DNA of 64,000 bases, taken from NCBI GenBank assembly GCA_965229335.1, contig OZ245874.1:4650001-4714000 (forward strand). The letters run 5' to 3'. The DNA is from JAFKFH01 sp017307375. Lineage in GTDB: Bacteria > Pseudomonadota > Alphaproteobacteria > Ferrovibrionales > Ferrovibrionaceae. Shown here piece by piece: positions 11,359 through 19,910 of the stretch. How positions within the stretch are numbered: position 1 is the first letter of the stretch; every line of letters begins with the position of its first letter. The notes under the pieces are model-generated. The model was given only the letters and a program-made list of their open reading frames with translations. It was not told the origin of the DNA and made no database searches. The position numbers were made by a program, and so were the translations under genes.

Positions 11359-12090
11359 TTGACCAAGAAGCTTGAAGGCAAGATCGCGCTGGTGACCGGC
11401 GCCAGCCGCGGCATCGGCCGCGCCGTCGCCAAGCGGCTGGCCACCGAAGGCGCCCATGTCATCGCGCTGGCCCGCACCACTGGCGGCCTCGAGGAACTCG
11501 ACGACGAGATCCAGGCGCTGGGCGGCACCGCGACGCTGGTGCCGACCGACCTGACCCAGCCGGCCACGCTGGACGGCTTGGCCATGCCGCTCTATGAGCG
11601 CTGGGGACGGCTCGACATCCTGGTGGGCAATGCCGGCATCCTCGGCCGGCTGATGCCGCTGCCCCAGTTCCCGCCCGACATCTGGGAACAGTGCTTCACC
11701 GTCAACGTGCACGCCAACTGGCGGCTGTTGCGCGCCCTCGACCCGCTGCTGCGCGCCGCCCCTGCGGGCCGCGCGGTCTTCGTGACCTCGGGGGCCGCGC
11801 AGAAGGCCCCGGCCTACTGGGGGGCGTATTCGGCGTCCAAGGCGGCGCTTGAGACCATGGTCCGCACCTATGCCGACGAGGTCGGCGACGTCACCAAGGT
11901 GCGCACCAACCTCCTGTCGCCGGGACCGACGCGGACGGCGATGCGCAGCCAGGCTTTCCCGAGCGAACCGCCGGAAAGCCTCAAGACGCCGGAGGAGCTG
12001 ACCGACGCCTTCCTGTGGCTCTGCTCGGAGGCCTGCACCCTCAACGGCCAGGTGCTCGACGTGCGCGAGTGGTCGCCGCCGGTCCACTGA
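11359..12090 (+). CDS. SDR family NAD(P)-dependent oxidoreductase downstream of purF
   Basis: This is a classical short-chain dehydrogenase. The cofactor loop TGASRGIG is at residues 13-20, followed by NAG at the end of beta-4, the catalytic Ser in VFVTSGA and YSASK (Tyr and Lys). The sequence ends LNGQVLDVREW. No ATG is available; TTG at 11359 sits 9 nt after AGGA, and TTG 11350 is an alternative. The order purF-SDR recurs in alphaproteobacteria. The substrate is unknown. The length is 243 aa. Confidence 0.85.
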   Translation: MTKKLEGKIALVTGASRGIGRAVAKRLATEGAHVIALARTTGGLEELDDEIQALGGTATLVPTDLTQPATLDGLAMPLYERWGRLDILVGNAGILGRLMPLPQFPPDIWEQCFTVNVHANWRLLRALDPLLRAAPAGRAVFVTSGAAQKAPAYWGAYSASKAALETMVRTYADEVGDVTKVRTNLLSPGPTRTAMRSQAFPSEPPESLKTPEELTDAFLWLCSEACTLNGQVLDVREWSPPVH

Positions 12091-12118
12091 ATCAGGCCCG
12101 GCCGGTGACGACAGCGTG

Positions 12119-12883
12119 ATGGACGGGGCACTGCAGGTCGCCGCGATCAGCTTCGCCTGCATCGTCGCGGGCGCAGTCGCCGGCATGGTGTTGCGGCGCT
12201 ATCTGCCAGGGCATCATCTGTCGAAGGAAAGCCTCGACGTCGTCAAGGTCTCGGTCGGCATGATCGCGGCGATGTCGTCGCTGGTGCTGGGTCTGATGAC
12301 CGCATCGGTCAAGGGATCGTTCGACCTGGTCGACCGCCAGCATCGCCTCTACGCCGCGCGGCTGATGCAACTCGACGACGCCTTGCGCCACTATGGCCCG
12401 GAAGCCGGCGACGCGCGGTCGAGGCTGAAACGGTATGTCGAGCGGATCGTGGCACAGAGCGCGGCAACCGCCGACAATTATCGCGCGACCATCGAGGATA
12501 CGACGGCCGGCAACATGCTCGAAGCGGTGAAGGACGACATCGCTTCCCTCGAGTTCAAGACCGATGCCCAGCATCGCTTCGGGGCCGAGGCCGCGAGGCT
12601 GATCGACGAGATCATCTCGATCCGCTGGAGCCTGGTCGAGCAGGCCGGCGGCTCGATCGTGCCGGCCTTCCTGATCGTGCTGGTCTGCTGGCTAACGATC
12701 ATCTTTGTCTCCTTCGGCCTGATGGCCGACACCAACGCGACGATCATCGTGGCCCTGGTGCTCTGCGCCGCATCGATCGCCGGCGCCCTGTTCCTGATCA
12801 TCGAGATGGACATGCCGTTCAACGGCGTGATCTCGGTACCCTTCAAGCCGCTGGCCGACACCCTGGCCCACATCAACCGTTGA
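12119..12883 (+). CDS. Bestrophin-like (DUF4239) membrane protein
   Basis: The 254-aa protein has two N-terminal membrane helices (about residues 6-28 and 42-62), a charged central domain of about 100 residues, and two C-terminal helices. The second pair begins VPAFLIVLVCWLTIIFVSFG and ends LFLIIEMDMPFNG, the latter typical of DUF4239 proteins. The conserved MSSLVLGLMTASVK after the second helix also fits. DUF4239 proteins are thought to be distantly related to bestrophin channels, but function is unproven. ATG 12119 was preferred over an in-frame GTG three bases earlier. Confidence 0.7.
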   Translation: MDGALQVAAISFACIVAGAVAGMVLRRYLPGHHLSKESLDVVKVSVGMIAAMSSLVLGLMTASVKGSFDLVDRQHRLYAARLMQLDDALRHYGPEAGDARSRLKRYVERIVAQSAATADNYRATIEDTTAGNMLEAVKDDIASLEFKTDAQHRFGAEAARLIDEIISIRWSLVEQAGGSIVPAFLIVLVCWLTIIFVSFGLMADTNATIIVALVLCAASIAGALFLIIEMDMPFNGVISVPFKPLADTLAHINR

Positions 12884-12917
12884 TCTCGCCACCGGACGCG
12901 CCGGCAAGGTCGCCCGG

Positions 12918-13280
12918 TCATTTGCCGCGCGTATAGTCCGGCTGGGCCTGCTGATAGCCGCTGTCCTGGCGGACGGGCGGCGGTGCCACCGGCGGCGCCG
13001 GCGCGGTAACCGGGGGCGGCGGATTGAACTGGACCGGCTGACGCGGGGGTGGCGGCGCCGGGCGGCGATAGTCGCTGTCGTCGGCATAGTAGCGGCGCGG
13101 CGGCTTGCCGTAGTAGTAGCCGGGCTGGCTGTAGTAGGCCGGCCGGCCGTAGTAGCTGCCGCCGTAGTACGATGTCGTCGGATAGTAGCCGCCGCTGCCG
13201 CCATAAGGCATGCAGGCACCGAGCGGCAGGGCGGCAACCAGCAGCGCCATTCCCCAACGGTGCATCGACACGCTCGTCAT
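12918..13280 (-). CDS. Small Tyr/Pro-rich predicted lipoprotein
   Basis: The 120-aa product has a lipoprotein signal, RWGMALLVAALPLGAC, with the lipidated Cys at position 23. The Tyr/Gly-rich segment, YYGGSYYGRPAYYSQPGYYY, is followed by a Pro-rich stretch and a short polar end. There is no recognisable catalytic domain. The start at 13280 has a purine-rich SD (GGGAGGAAAGAGG) just before it, and an upstream in-frame extension lacks conservation. It is probably an envelope surface or matrix protein. It sits with two Trp/Gly-repeat secreted proteins on the same strand. No function can be given. Confidence 0.6.
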   Translation of the reverse strand: MTSVSMHRWGMALLVAALPLGACMPYGGSGGYYPTTSYYGGSYYGRPAYYSQPGYYYGKPPRRYYADDSDYRRPAPPPPRQPVQFNPPPPVTAPAPPVAPPPVRQDSGYQQAQPDYTRGK

Positions 13281-13367
13281 GGCCTCTTTCCTCCCAGGTT
13301 GTCTGTCCGTGATTGGACCAGGCATCGATGACGGAATTGGTACGCGATTGCGGCGGTCTCGCGGCTT

Positions 13368-13727
13368 CTAGTGCCAGCGGCCGGGATGGCCGCCCCGCCA
13401 GTAGCCGGACCGATAGGCCCATCCGCCACCATAGGGATGCCAGTAGCCGGGCGTCCAGTAGCCCGGGGGCCGGGGTTGCCAGTAACCCGGGCGCCAGGAA
13501 TATCGTCCGCCGCCCCATCCCCAGTAGCCGCCGACCCAGACCGAACCGGCATAGGGCATCGGCGGCGGGGTTTCGACGATCAGCGGCGGCGGCGGCGCCG
13601 GGGCGATGACGACCGGGGCGCCGGGGGCCGGATATCCCGGTGCGCCGTAGACGATCGGATCGTCGGGATAGATCGCGCAGCCCGACAGCAGGGCCAGCAC
13701 GGCGATCAAGGCGGCGAACCGCGACAT
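13368..13727 (-). CDS. WXXGXW-repeat predicted lipoprotein
   Basis: The 119-aa product begins MSRFAALIAVLALLSGC, a lipoprotein signal with Cys17. A Pro/Ala segment follows, then repeats such as SVWVGGYWGWG, YSWRPGYW, PPGYWTPGYW and YRSGYWRGG. These fit the short WXXGXW (YXWGGYW-type) repeat family of secreted proteins of unknown role. The start was placed at the Met right before the signal. The upstream open frame overlaps the neighbouring gene. Function is unknown; outer-membrane or periplasmic location is inferred from the signal. Confidence 0.65.
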   Translation of the reverse strand: MSRFAALIAVLALLSGCAIYPDDPIVYGAPGYPAPGAPVVIAPAPPPPLIVETPPPMPYAGSVWVGGYWGWGGGRYSWRPGYWQPRPPGYWTPGYWHPYGGGWAYRSGYWRGGHPGRWH

Positions 13728-13743
13728 CTGCCGGCCTCCCAGC

Positions 13744-14055
13744 TCAGCGCCAGCCGCCGGGCGCCCAGGCCCAGCCGCCCGGCACCGGGCGCCAATGGCC
13801 GGGCGCCCAATGGCCGCGGGGCCGCATTTCCCAGAAGCCGGCGACCCAGACATAGCGGCGGCCGGTCCATTCCCAATGACCGTCGATCCAGACGGCGTGC
13901 GGCGCCGGGGGAGATGGCCGGGTCTCGATCACCACCGGTGGCGGCGGCTGCGGCACGATGATCACTTCCGGCGGCCGGGCCAGGACGGGACCGGCTGCGA
14001 CCAGCGCCAGCACGGCGCCGATGCCTGCAAGCGAGCGGAAGCGGAGACTGGCCAT
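13744..14055 (-). CDS. WXXGXW-repeat secreted protein
   Basis: The 103-aa product has a cleavable signal (residues 1 to about 27, ending VLARP), a Pro-rich linker, and repeats VWIDGHWEW, YVWVAGFWEM, HWAPGHW and GWAWAPGGW. It is a paralogue in style of the lipoprotein gene that starts 16 nt downstream on the same strand. The two are probably co-transcribed. It lacks the lipobox Cys and so is expected to be soluble or periplasmic. Function is unknown. Confidence 0.65.
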   Translation of the reverse strand: MASLRFRSLAGIGAVLALVAAGPVLARPPEVIIVPQPPPPVVIETRPSPPAPHAVWIDGHWEWTGRRYVWVAGFWEMRPRGHWAPGHWRPVPGGWAWAPGGWR

Positions 14056-14209
14056 CGCGGCACCTGTGGACAGGAAAACTCGGGGTCAGCACATTGGGCG
14101 CGCCGGCCGTGGCCGAAATTGGTCGCGATTGCGGCGGACCCGCCCCGAAGCCGGGCCGTGCAATACTGGCTTACAAATAACGGATCAGTACGTGTGCAAG
14201 GACAAATCG

Positions 14210-14629
14210 ATGCGCCAGGCGCTTCATCAACTGACCGTGCCGACCCGCGGGCGCGGACTTGTCGAGGTCACCGCGGCGATCGTCGACTGGACCGCCGGAA
14301 ACGGCATCACCACCGGGTTGCTGACCGTGTTCTGCCGCCACACCTCGGCATCCCTGCTGATCCAGGAAAATGCCGATCCGAACGTGCAGCGCGACCTGGT
14401 CGCCTATTTCGATCGTATCGCGCCGGAAGGTCCCGGTCTCTACATCCATGACGACGAAGGCCCCGACGATATGCCGGCGCATCTGCGCACCGCGCTGACC
14501 CAGGTGCAGTTGTCGATCCCGGTGGCCGGGGGCCGACCGGTGCTCGGCACCTGGCAGGGCATCTATCTGTTCGAGCACCGCCGCGCCCCCCACCGGCGCG
14601 AGATCGTGCTGCATCTTCTCGGCGACTAG
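14210..14629 (+). CDS. YjbQ family (UPF0047) secondary thiamine-phosphate synthase enzyme
   Basis: The 139-aa protein carries the family blocks FCRHTSASLLIQENADPNV and GTWQGIYLFEHR. Its His residues line the metal/phosphate site in solved family members. E. coli YjbQ has weak thiamine-phosphate synthase activity, but the physiological role is unsettled. The ATG at 14210 was chosen because AAGGA (14198-14202) is 7 nt upstream. An earlier in-frame start would read through non-conserved sequence opposite another gene. Its stop shares CTAG with the convergent EamA gene, a 4-bp overlap. Confidence 0.9.
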   Translation: MRQALHQLTVPTRGRGLVEVTAAIVDWTAGNGITTGLLTVFCRHTSASLLIQENADPNVQRDLVAYFDRIAPEGPGLYIHDDEGPDDMPAHLRTALTQVQLSIPVAGGRPVLGTWQGIYLFEHRRAPHRREIVLHLLGD

Positions 14630-15537
14630 CGCCGCTCGATCGTCGCAAGGATGCCGATAGCGATGAGCGCGATGCCGACAGCGTGATAGCCGGCCAGCCG
14701 CTCGCCCAGCAGCAGCGCCGCCATCAACACGGCCACGGCCGGAATCGCATAGAGCGCGATGCCGGCCCGGGCCGGGCCTACAGCGCGAACCCCGATGTTC
14801 CAGCAGAGCGTGCCCAGCAGCGTCGGCCCGAGCGCCACGAACAGGATCGCCAGCGCGTAGGGCGGCCAGTCCGGCGCGGTGATCAGCCAATGGCCGCCGG
14901 CAAGACCGTTCGCAAGATAGATGGGGAGCATGAGCAGCGCCCCCACCAGGCCGGACAGCGTCAGGACGCTGATCTGCGAAATTCCCGCCGGCACCCGGCG
15001 CAGGAGCAACGTGTAGCAGGCCCAGACGGCGGCGGCGCCGACGCCGATGACCATGCCGAGGTCGAACCCCTGCCCGAAGAATCCGGCGACGTCCCCGCGG
15101 CAGGCGATGACGACGACCCCGGGCAAGCCGACGGCGAGACCGAGCAATTGGCGCGGTGTCGGCCGTGCCGCGCCAAACGCCGGACCGAGCAGGATGATCG
15201 CGAACGGGACGACGGCGTTGACGAGGCTTGCCGTCGTCGCCGACGACAGATAGGCCGCGGCGAACAGGCCGAGGGAAAAGAGGGCGATTCCGGTAAGACC
15301 GAGCAGGAACAACAGGCGCGGCACCTGGCGGATCAAGCCCCATTCGCGCCGCAGCCGGGGCCATGCGATCGGCAGCAGGACGGTGACGCACAGGCTCCAG
15401 CGAAGGAAGGCCAGTGCCGGCAGCGGCACCGCGTCGTGGACCGCCCGCGCCGTCACGGCATTCGCCGCCCAGAGCAGGACGGCAACGGAGAGCGAGAGAT
15501 AGCCGAGGCCGCTGCCGGTCGAACGCGACGAGGTCAT
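14626..15537 (-). CDS. EamA/DMT family transporter
   Basis: The 303-aa protein has ten predicted membrane helices in two EamA repeats, beginning LGYLSLSVAVLLWAANAV and ending GYHAVGIALIAIGILATI. The second repeat contains LGPTLLGTLCWNIGVRAVG, followed by GIALYAIPAVAVL. Both are typical of drug/metabolite exporters. The substrate is unknown. It converges on yjbQ (stops overlap by 4 bp), and its start faces the GST gene across about 110 bp containing the TetR operator. No operator copy sits close enough to its start to claim control. Confidence 0.88.
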   Translation of the reverse strand: MTSSRSTGSGLGYLSLSVAVLLWAANAVTARAVHDAVPLPALAFLRWSLCVTVLLPIAWPRLRREWGLIRQVPRLLFLLGLTGIALFSLGLFAAAYLSSATTASLVNAVVPFAIILLGPAFGAARPTPRQLLGLAVGLPGVVVIACRGDVAGFFGQGFDLGMVIGVGAAAVWACYTLLLRRVPAGISQISVLTLSGLVGALLMLPIYLANGLAGGHWLITAPDWPPYALAILFVALGPTLLGTLCWNIGVRAVGPARAGIALYAIPAVAVLMAALLLGERLAGYHAVGIALIAIGILATIERR

Positions 15538-15610
15538 GAGGCCACGATATAGGTCTTGCCGTCCCGGAAGCCACCCCGGAAAAAGCCTGGCCCGAGGCTG
15601 CGCGCCATCC

Positions 15611-15640
15611 TATTATTTACTAACCAGTTAGTAAATAATA
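15611..15640. promoter_or_regulatory. TetR-type operator 1 (before the GST gene)
   Basis: A near-perfect 30-bp palindrome has 14-nt arms TATTATTTACTAAC and GTTAGTAAATAATA around a central CA. The core ACTAAC-CA-GTTAGT (15619-15632) is shared with two other sites in this locus. It abuts the GST ribosome-binding GGAG, so binding would block transcription start. The upstream arm contains TATTAT, a possible -10. Confidence 0.8.
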
Positions 15641-15651
15641 GGAGCGGCGGC

Positions 15652-16446
15652 ATGGTCGATCCGGATATCACCTTGTACAATTATCCGCTCTCGCCCTGCG
15701 GCGAGAAGGTGCGCTTCGCGTTGATGGAAAAGGGCCTGCCCTTCCGCCTGGTCGACATCGACCTGTCGCGCAAGGCGAACCTGGCGCCGGACTATCTGCG
15801 GCTCAATCCCAAGGGCTTCGTGCCCACGCTGGTCGTCGGCAATGACGTGCTGAACGAATCGACGGTCATCAACGAGTATCTCGACGAGGTGTTTCCCGAC
15901 GTGCCGCTGAAGGCGGCGACACCCGGGGCGCGCGCCGAAATGCGGCTGTGGACCAAACTGGTCGACGAAACCGTGCATCCCGCCTGGCCGGCCATTGCCT
16001 GGCCGATCCTGGTGCGGCCAAGCTGGCTGGAGCAGCCGGCGGAGACGGTGGCGGCGATGCTGGACAAGCTGCCCGATCCGGCGCGGCGCGAGCGGCAGCG
16101 GCGCATGCTGCGCGACGGCGTCGCCTCGCCGGACAGCCGCGCGGCGCTTTCGATGGTCGAAGGCCTGTGCGACCGGATGGCGGAGGCCTTGGCCGACCGG
16201 CCGTGGCTGACCGGCGACCGCTTCACCCTCGCCGACCTGGCCCTGTTGCCCTATTTCTTCGCGCTGGACGCCTTCGGCATGCGCGCGGTGTTCGACCGGC
16301 GGCAGAGCCTTGTCCGCGACTGGTACGACCGCGCCGCGGCCCGACCGGCCTATCGACCCGGGCTGCGGTCACATTTCGCGGCCGACCGGCTGGCAATCGT
16401 CGCCCGGCTCGGGGCCGAGGCGTGGGCGATCATCGAGGCCGGCTGA
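15652..16446 (+). CDS. Glutathione S-transferase family protein
   Basis: The N-terminal thioredoxin-like domain starts ITLYNYPLSPCGEKVRFAL, with the usual Ser/Cys active-site region. VPTLVVGNDVLNESTVINEY is the cis-Pro and gamma-glutamyl (Glu-Ser) binding segment. The C-terminal helical domain includes WLTGDRFTLADLALLPYFFAL. At 264 aa it is slightly longer than the usual 200-230. The ATG at 15652 follows AGGAG by 7 nt. A palindromic operator lies immediately upstream and is shared with the ABC importer and hydantoinase operons. It converges on the permease gene 15 nt away. Confidence 0.9.
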   Translation: MVDPDITLYNYPLSPCGEKVRFALMEKGLPFRLVDIDLSRKANLAPDYLRLNPKGFVPTLVVGNDVLNESTVINEYLDEVFPDVPLKAATPGARAEMRLWTKLVDETVHPAWPAIAWPILVRPSWLEQPAETVAAMLDKLPDPARRERQRRMLRDGVASPDSRAALSMVEGLCDRMAEALADRPWLTGDRFTLADLALLPYFFALDAFGMRAVFDRRQSLVRDWYDRAAARPAYRPGLRSHFAADRLAIVARLGAEAWAIIEAG

Positions 16447-16460
16447 GGCCGGCCCGCGCC

Positions 16461-17252
16461 TCAGACGTGGTGCCCGGTGGCCTCGGCCCGCTGCGACACA
16501 TGCCAGGGCAGCATCCACCGTTCGGCCAGTTCCACCAGGAAGAAAAGCACCGTGCCCATCACGCCCAGGAGCAGGATGGCGGCGAAGGCCCGCGTGGTGT
16601 CGAAGGTCGACTGCGCCTGCAGGATGACGCTGCCCAGCCCGACTTCGCCGGCCACGAACTCCCCGACGATGGCGCCGACCAGGGCGAAGGAGATCGCGAC
16701 CTTCATGCCCGAAAAGATGTAGGGCAGTGCGTTCGGCAGGCGGATCTTGACCAGTACCGCCCAGGGCCGCGCACGCGAGACCCGCGCCAGGTTCAACGCC
16801 TCGGGATCGACCGAGCGCAGGCCGAGCACGGCATCGATGACGATCGAGAAGATCGCGATCATCACCGCGATCGCCACCTTCGGTTCGATTCCGGTCCCGA
16901 GCCAGATGACGAACAGCGGCGCCAGCGCCACCTTCGGAATCGAGTTCAGTACGACGAGAAAGGTGTAGAGGGTGCGGTCGAGGAACCGCGAATGCACGAT
17001 CGCCACGGCCAGCGCCAGGCCCAGCGCCACCGCCAGCGCGAAGCCCAACGCGGTGGTACCGAGCGTATAGGCGGTCTGCTGGACGAAATAGGCCGGCTCG
17101 CGCCAGAGGTCGACGACGATGGCGCTGGGCGCCGGCAGGATGAACTTGCGCACTTCCAGCAGGCGCACCGCCGCCTCCCACAGGGCGATCGAGGCGATCA
17201 GCACCAGGGCGACCGACCGCGCCCGCTCGGACCGCTGCCACAGCGTGCTCAT
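16461..17252 (-). CDS. ABC transporter permease (SsuC/TauC-type)
   Basis: This is the inner-membrane permease of an importer of the nitrate/sulfonate/taurine class. Hydrophobic helices span most of the 263 aa. The cytoplasmic EAA-like loop reads EALNLARVSRARPWAVLVKI, with RLPNALPYIFSGMK after it, and contacts the ATPase. Three in-frame ATGs occur (17258, 17255, 17252). The last was chosen because GGAGGA (17259-17264) is then 6 nt upstream. The start region overlaps the ATPase stop. It is the third gene of the binding protein-ATPase-permease operon. Confidence 0.9.
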   Translation of the reverse strand: MSTLWQRSERARSVALVLIASIALWEAAVRLLEVRKFILPAPSAIVVDLWREPAYFVQQTAYTLGTTALGFALAVALGLALAVAIVHSRFLDRTLYTFLVVLNSIPKVALAPLFVIWLGTGIEPKVAIAVMIAIFSIVIDAVLGLRSVDPEALNLARVSRARPWAVLVKIRLPNALPYIFSGMKVAISFALVGAIVGEFVAGEVGLGSVILQAQSTFDTTRAFAAILLLGVMGTVLFFLVELAERWMLPWHVSQRAEATGHHV

Positions 17253-17254
17253 CA

Positions 17255-18091
17255 TCATTCCTCCTTCAGCACGCCGAGTTCGGCGAAGCGGTGACGGATG
17301 CGGGCGGTGTAGCGGCCGAACTCGGGGGTTTCCCGGATGCGCAACGGACGCGGCCGCGGCAGGTCGATATCGATGACCTCGACGATGCGGCCCGGATTGC
17401 GCGACAGCATGACGACGCGGTCGGACAGGAAAACCGCCTCGGTGATCGAATGGGTGATGAACAGCACGGTCTTGCGCGTGTCCTGCCACAGCCGCGCCAG
17501 TTCGACATTGAGATCGTCGCGGGTCATCGCGTCGAGCGCGCCGAACGGTTCATCCATCAGCAGCAGGTCGGGGTCGACCAGCAAGGCCCGGCAGATCGCC
17601 GCGCGCTGGCGCATGCCGCCGGAGAGTTCCCAGGGGTGACGGTTCTCGAAGCCATCCAGACCGAAACGGGCCAGCAAGGCCTGCGCCCGCGGGCGCAACG
17701 CCTTGAGATCGCGCCGCTGGAATTCGGCCGTCAGCAGGACGTTGTCGAGGATGGTGCGCCAGTCGAGCAGGATGTCGCGCTGGAAGACGACACCCAGCCC
17801 TTCCGGCGGGCCGTCCATCGGCCGCCCGAGAATGTCGATGCGGCCGGCAGTGCAGCGTTCGAGGCCGGCGACGCATTTGAGCAGCGTGCTCTTGCCGCAG
17901 CCCGACGGTCCCAGCAGGCTGAGGAATTCGCCCCGGCGGAGATCGAGATCGATCCCGTCAAGTGCGGTGAAGGCGCCGCGGGCGGACGCATAGGTCATGC
18001 CCACGTCGGCCATCCGGACATAGGCTGCGGCATCGGTGGTCTGGCTCATGGCGTGATCCTGACGGCGCAAGGCGGTGGCGGACGTGGACAT
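17255..18091 (-). CDS. ABC transporter ATP-binding protein (SsuB/TauB-type)
   Basis: Motifs are Walker A GPSGCGKS, Q-loop VVFQRDILLDW, signature LSGGMRQRAAICRA, Walker B LLLMDEPFGALD and His switch FITHSITEA. MTRDDLNVELARLWQDT after Walker B is typical of the nitrate/sulfonate/taurine importer ATPases. Start 18091 lies 7 nt after GAGGGG. ATG 18094 is equivalent, and ATG 18049 would give a shorter form. It lies 16 nt after the binding-protein gene and overlaps the permease start. The length is 278 aa. Confidence 0.92.
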   Translation of the reverse strand: MSTSATALRRQDHAMSQTTDAAAYVRMADVGMTYASARGAFTALDGIDLDLRRGEFLSLLGPSGCGKSTLLKCVAGLERCTAGRIDILGRPMDGPPEGLGVVFQRDILLDWRTILDNVLLTAEFQRRDLKALRPRAQALLARFGLDGFENRHPWELSGGMRQRAAICRALLVDPDLLLMDEPFGALDAMTRDDLNVELARLWQDTRKTVLFITHSITEAVFLSDRVVMLSRNPGRIVEVIDIDLPRPRPLRIRETPEFGRYTARIRHRFAELGVLKEE

Positions 18092-18107
18092 CATGCAGCC
18101 CCTCGCG

Positions 18108-19085
18108 TCAGTTCGGCAGCAGGTCGTTCGTGTAGAACTCCGCCGGCGGCCGGCCCGGCTTGATGATGCCGGCATCGACCATCGCCTTCAGCGCGCTGGC
18201 CCAGTCGGTCTCGGCCTGCCAGCCGAAGGGCTTGCCGGCGGTCGCGGGCGTGGTGATGAAATCCTTGTAGGCGACGATCTGCCCTTGCAGCACCTGCGGG
18301 TTCAGATTGGCCCCGGGACGCTGGGCGATCATCGCCGCCACCGCCTCGTCGACATGGCCGTCGTAGATGTAGTTCCACGCCTTGACCTGGACGGCGGCGA
18401 GCTTGCGCAGCGCCTCGCGCCGCTTGACCAGCGTTTCCTCCAGCGCGATCAGGCCGTAGGAGGGAAAGGCGATACCGGCATCGGCCATCAGCACGGGCTT
18501 GGACGGCCGCAGTGCCTCGATCACCGGCAGGCCGAACGGCGCGGTGGTGAACACGCCGTCGGACTGGCGGGCGGTATAGCTGGTCATCAGCGCCGGTGCG
18601 GCCACGTTGACGACGTTGACCGAGGACCGGTCGAGCCCCCCGGTCTTCAGGAAGGCGTTGATGTAGGGCGCCCAGGGGCTGTTGTTGAAATTGACCAGCG
18701 TCTTGCCCTTGAGATCGGCGACGGTCTTCACCGGCGAATCGCGATCGACCAGAACGGCCAGGTCGCTCTTGCGGAAGAACCCGGCGAACGAGCGCACCTT
18801 GAGGTCGGCATCGCGGGCCGGCGCCATCACGCCCAGCTGCACCTGGCCGACATCGACCTGGCCGGATCCGACCAGCTGGATGGTATTGCCCGACCCGGTG
18901 CCGTCCTGCACCGTGACCTCGAGGCCGGCGTCGCGGAACCAGCCCTTTTCATTGGCCAGATGCATCGCCGCATGCGTGCCCCAGGCGACGAAGTCCATCC
19001 GCGCCACGATCTTCTCGGCCGCACCCGCCGGCACCGCCGCCAGCACCGCCGCAGCGATCAGCCCCCATCGAACCGTCTTGCCCAT
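18108..19085 (-). CDS. ABC transporter substrate-binding protein (NMT1/THI5-like)
   Basis: This is a periplasmic binding protein of the NMT1/SsuA fold. It has a signal peptide (MGKTVRWGLIAAAVLAAVPAGA), then FVAWGTHAAMHLANEKGWFRDAGL and the ligand-binding IQLVGSGQVDVGQVQLG. The family includes binders of pyrimidines, riboflavin, sulfonates and taurine, and the ligand cannot be fixed here. The ATG at 19085 was chosen over an in-frame GTG at 19097 that overlaps the AGGAGG ribosome site. It is the first gene of the importer operon, 51 bp downstream of operator 2. The length is 325 aa. Confidence 0.88.
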   Translation of the reverse strand: MGKTVRWGLIAAAVLAAVPAGAAEKIVARMDFVAWGTHAAMHLANEKGWFRDAGLEVTVQDGTGSGNTIQLVGSGQVDVGQVQLGVMAPARDADLKVRSFAGFFRKSDLAVLVDRDSPVKTVADLKGKTLVNFNNSPWAPYINAFLKTGGLDRSSVNVVNVAAPALMTSYTARQSDGVFTTAPFGLPVIEALRPSKPVLMADAGIAFPSYGLIALEETLVKRREALRKLAAVQVKAWNYIYDGHVDEAVAAMIAQRPGANLNPQVLQGQIVAYKDFITTPATAGKPFGWQAETDWASALKAMVDAGIIKPGRPPAEFYTNDLLPN

Positions 19086-19135
19086 TTCGGTCTCCACCTC
19101 CTGTTGTCATGGGCACCTCATTGCGCCCGTTTATA

Positions 19136-19149
19136 ACTAACTAGTTAGT
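19136..19149. promoter_or_regulatory. TetR-type operator 2 (before the ABC importer operon)
   Basis: A perfect 14-bp palindrome, ACTAACTAGTTAGT. On the minus strand it sits directly before TATAAA and after TTGATT, so it lies between plausible -35 and -10 elements of the importer promoter. The core is identical to operator 3 and matches operator 1 except for the central two bases. Confidence 0.8.
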
Positions 19150-19191
19150 CAATCAAATGCGCATGCAATGGCCGCGTCCGGACGGCATTCG

Positions 19192-19869
19192 TCAGCGGCG
19201 GAGATAGCCCAGGATCACCTCGTTCATGTGGCGAAGGCGCTGCTCGACGCGCGCCGGCGCCTCGAGGTCGGTCTTGAAGACCGTTCCCAGCGTGTGCCGG
19301 TTGGCGAGATAGAAATAGCCGAGGCCGGAAATCGAGATGTAGAGATCGACGGGGTCGACGCCATCGCGGAACACGCCCGTCGCCTGGCCGCGCCGCAGCA
19401 GATCCTCGATCGCCTCGATCAGCGGATTGTAGAGGGCCGGGATATTCTTCGACCGGCGGATATGCCGCGCCTTGTGCAGGTTCTCGATGTTGAGCAGCGC
19501 GATCACCTCGGGATGTTCCAGGAACACCTGGAAGGTGAAGGTGACCAGCTTGCGCATGCCCTCCTCCGGGCTCAGGTCCGCGAAAGACTGCTCCGCCTGA
19601 CGCTCGCGCATCACCCGGTACATGCCCTCCATCACCTCGATGAACAACTGCTCCTTGCTGTCGAAGTAGTGGTAGACGAGGTTCTTCGAGATCTTGGCGC
19701 GCCGCACGATCTCGTCGACGCGGGCGCCGTCATACCCCTTTTCGGTGAACTCGGCGGTCGCGGTCTTGAGGATGCGTTCGCGCGTGCGGGCGGCATCGCG
19801 CAGCGGCGGGCGACCGCGTCGCGGTGCCGCCTTGCTGCCTTCCTCCACGCCGCGCGCCTTGGCTGCCAT
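19192..19869 (-). CDS. TetR/AcrR family transcriptional regulator of the hydantoinase/ABC/GST locus
   Basis: After a basic N-terminal arm (RRGRPPLRDAARTRERIL) comes the TetR helix-turn-helix at about residues 49-68, read as ARVDEIVRRAKISKNLVYHY with FDSKEQLF next. The C-terminal ligand and dimer domain resembles those of RutR/NemR-like regulators. ATG 19869 was chosen; an in-frame TTG at 19908 lies 3 nt from the hydantoinase stop. The gene ends the hyuA-hyuB operon and precedes the importer operon. Three palindromic sites flank the locus, so it very likely represses all three units, including its own. The length is 225 aa. Confidence 0.9.
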   Translation of the reverse strand: MAAKARGVEEGSKAAPRRGRPPLRDAARTRERILKTATAEFTEKGYDGARVDEIVRRAKISKNLVYHYFDSKEQLFIEVMEGMYRVMRERQAEQSFADLSPEEGMRKLVTFTFQVFLEHPEVIALLNIENLHKARHIRRSKNIPALYNPLIEAIEDLLRRGQATGVFRDGVDPVDLYISISGLGYFYLANRHTLGTVFKTDLEAPARVEQRLRHMNEVILGYLRR

Positions 19870-19910
19870 CGCCGATTCCACCCCTGAGCTTTCCAGGCCT
19901 GGCGGCAAAT

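Noticed and set aside
13085..13500. DNA tandem repeats
   Set aside because: The repeated triplets encode Tyr/Gly/Trp/Pro peptide repeats, so they are coding repeats rather than an independent DNA repeat element.
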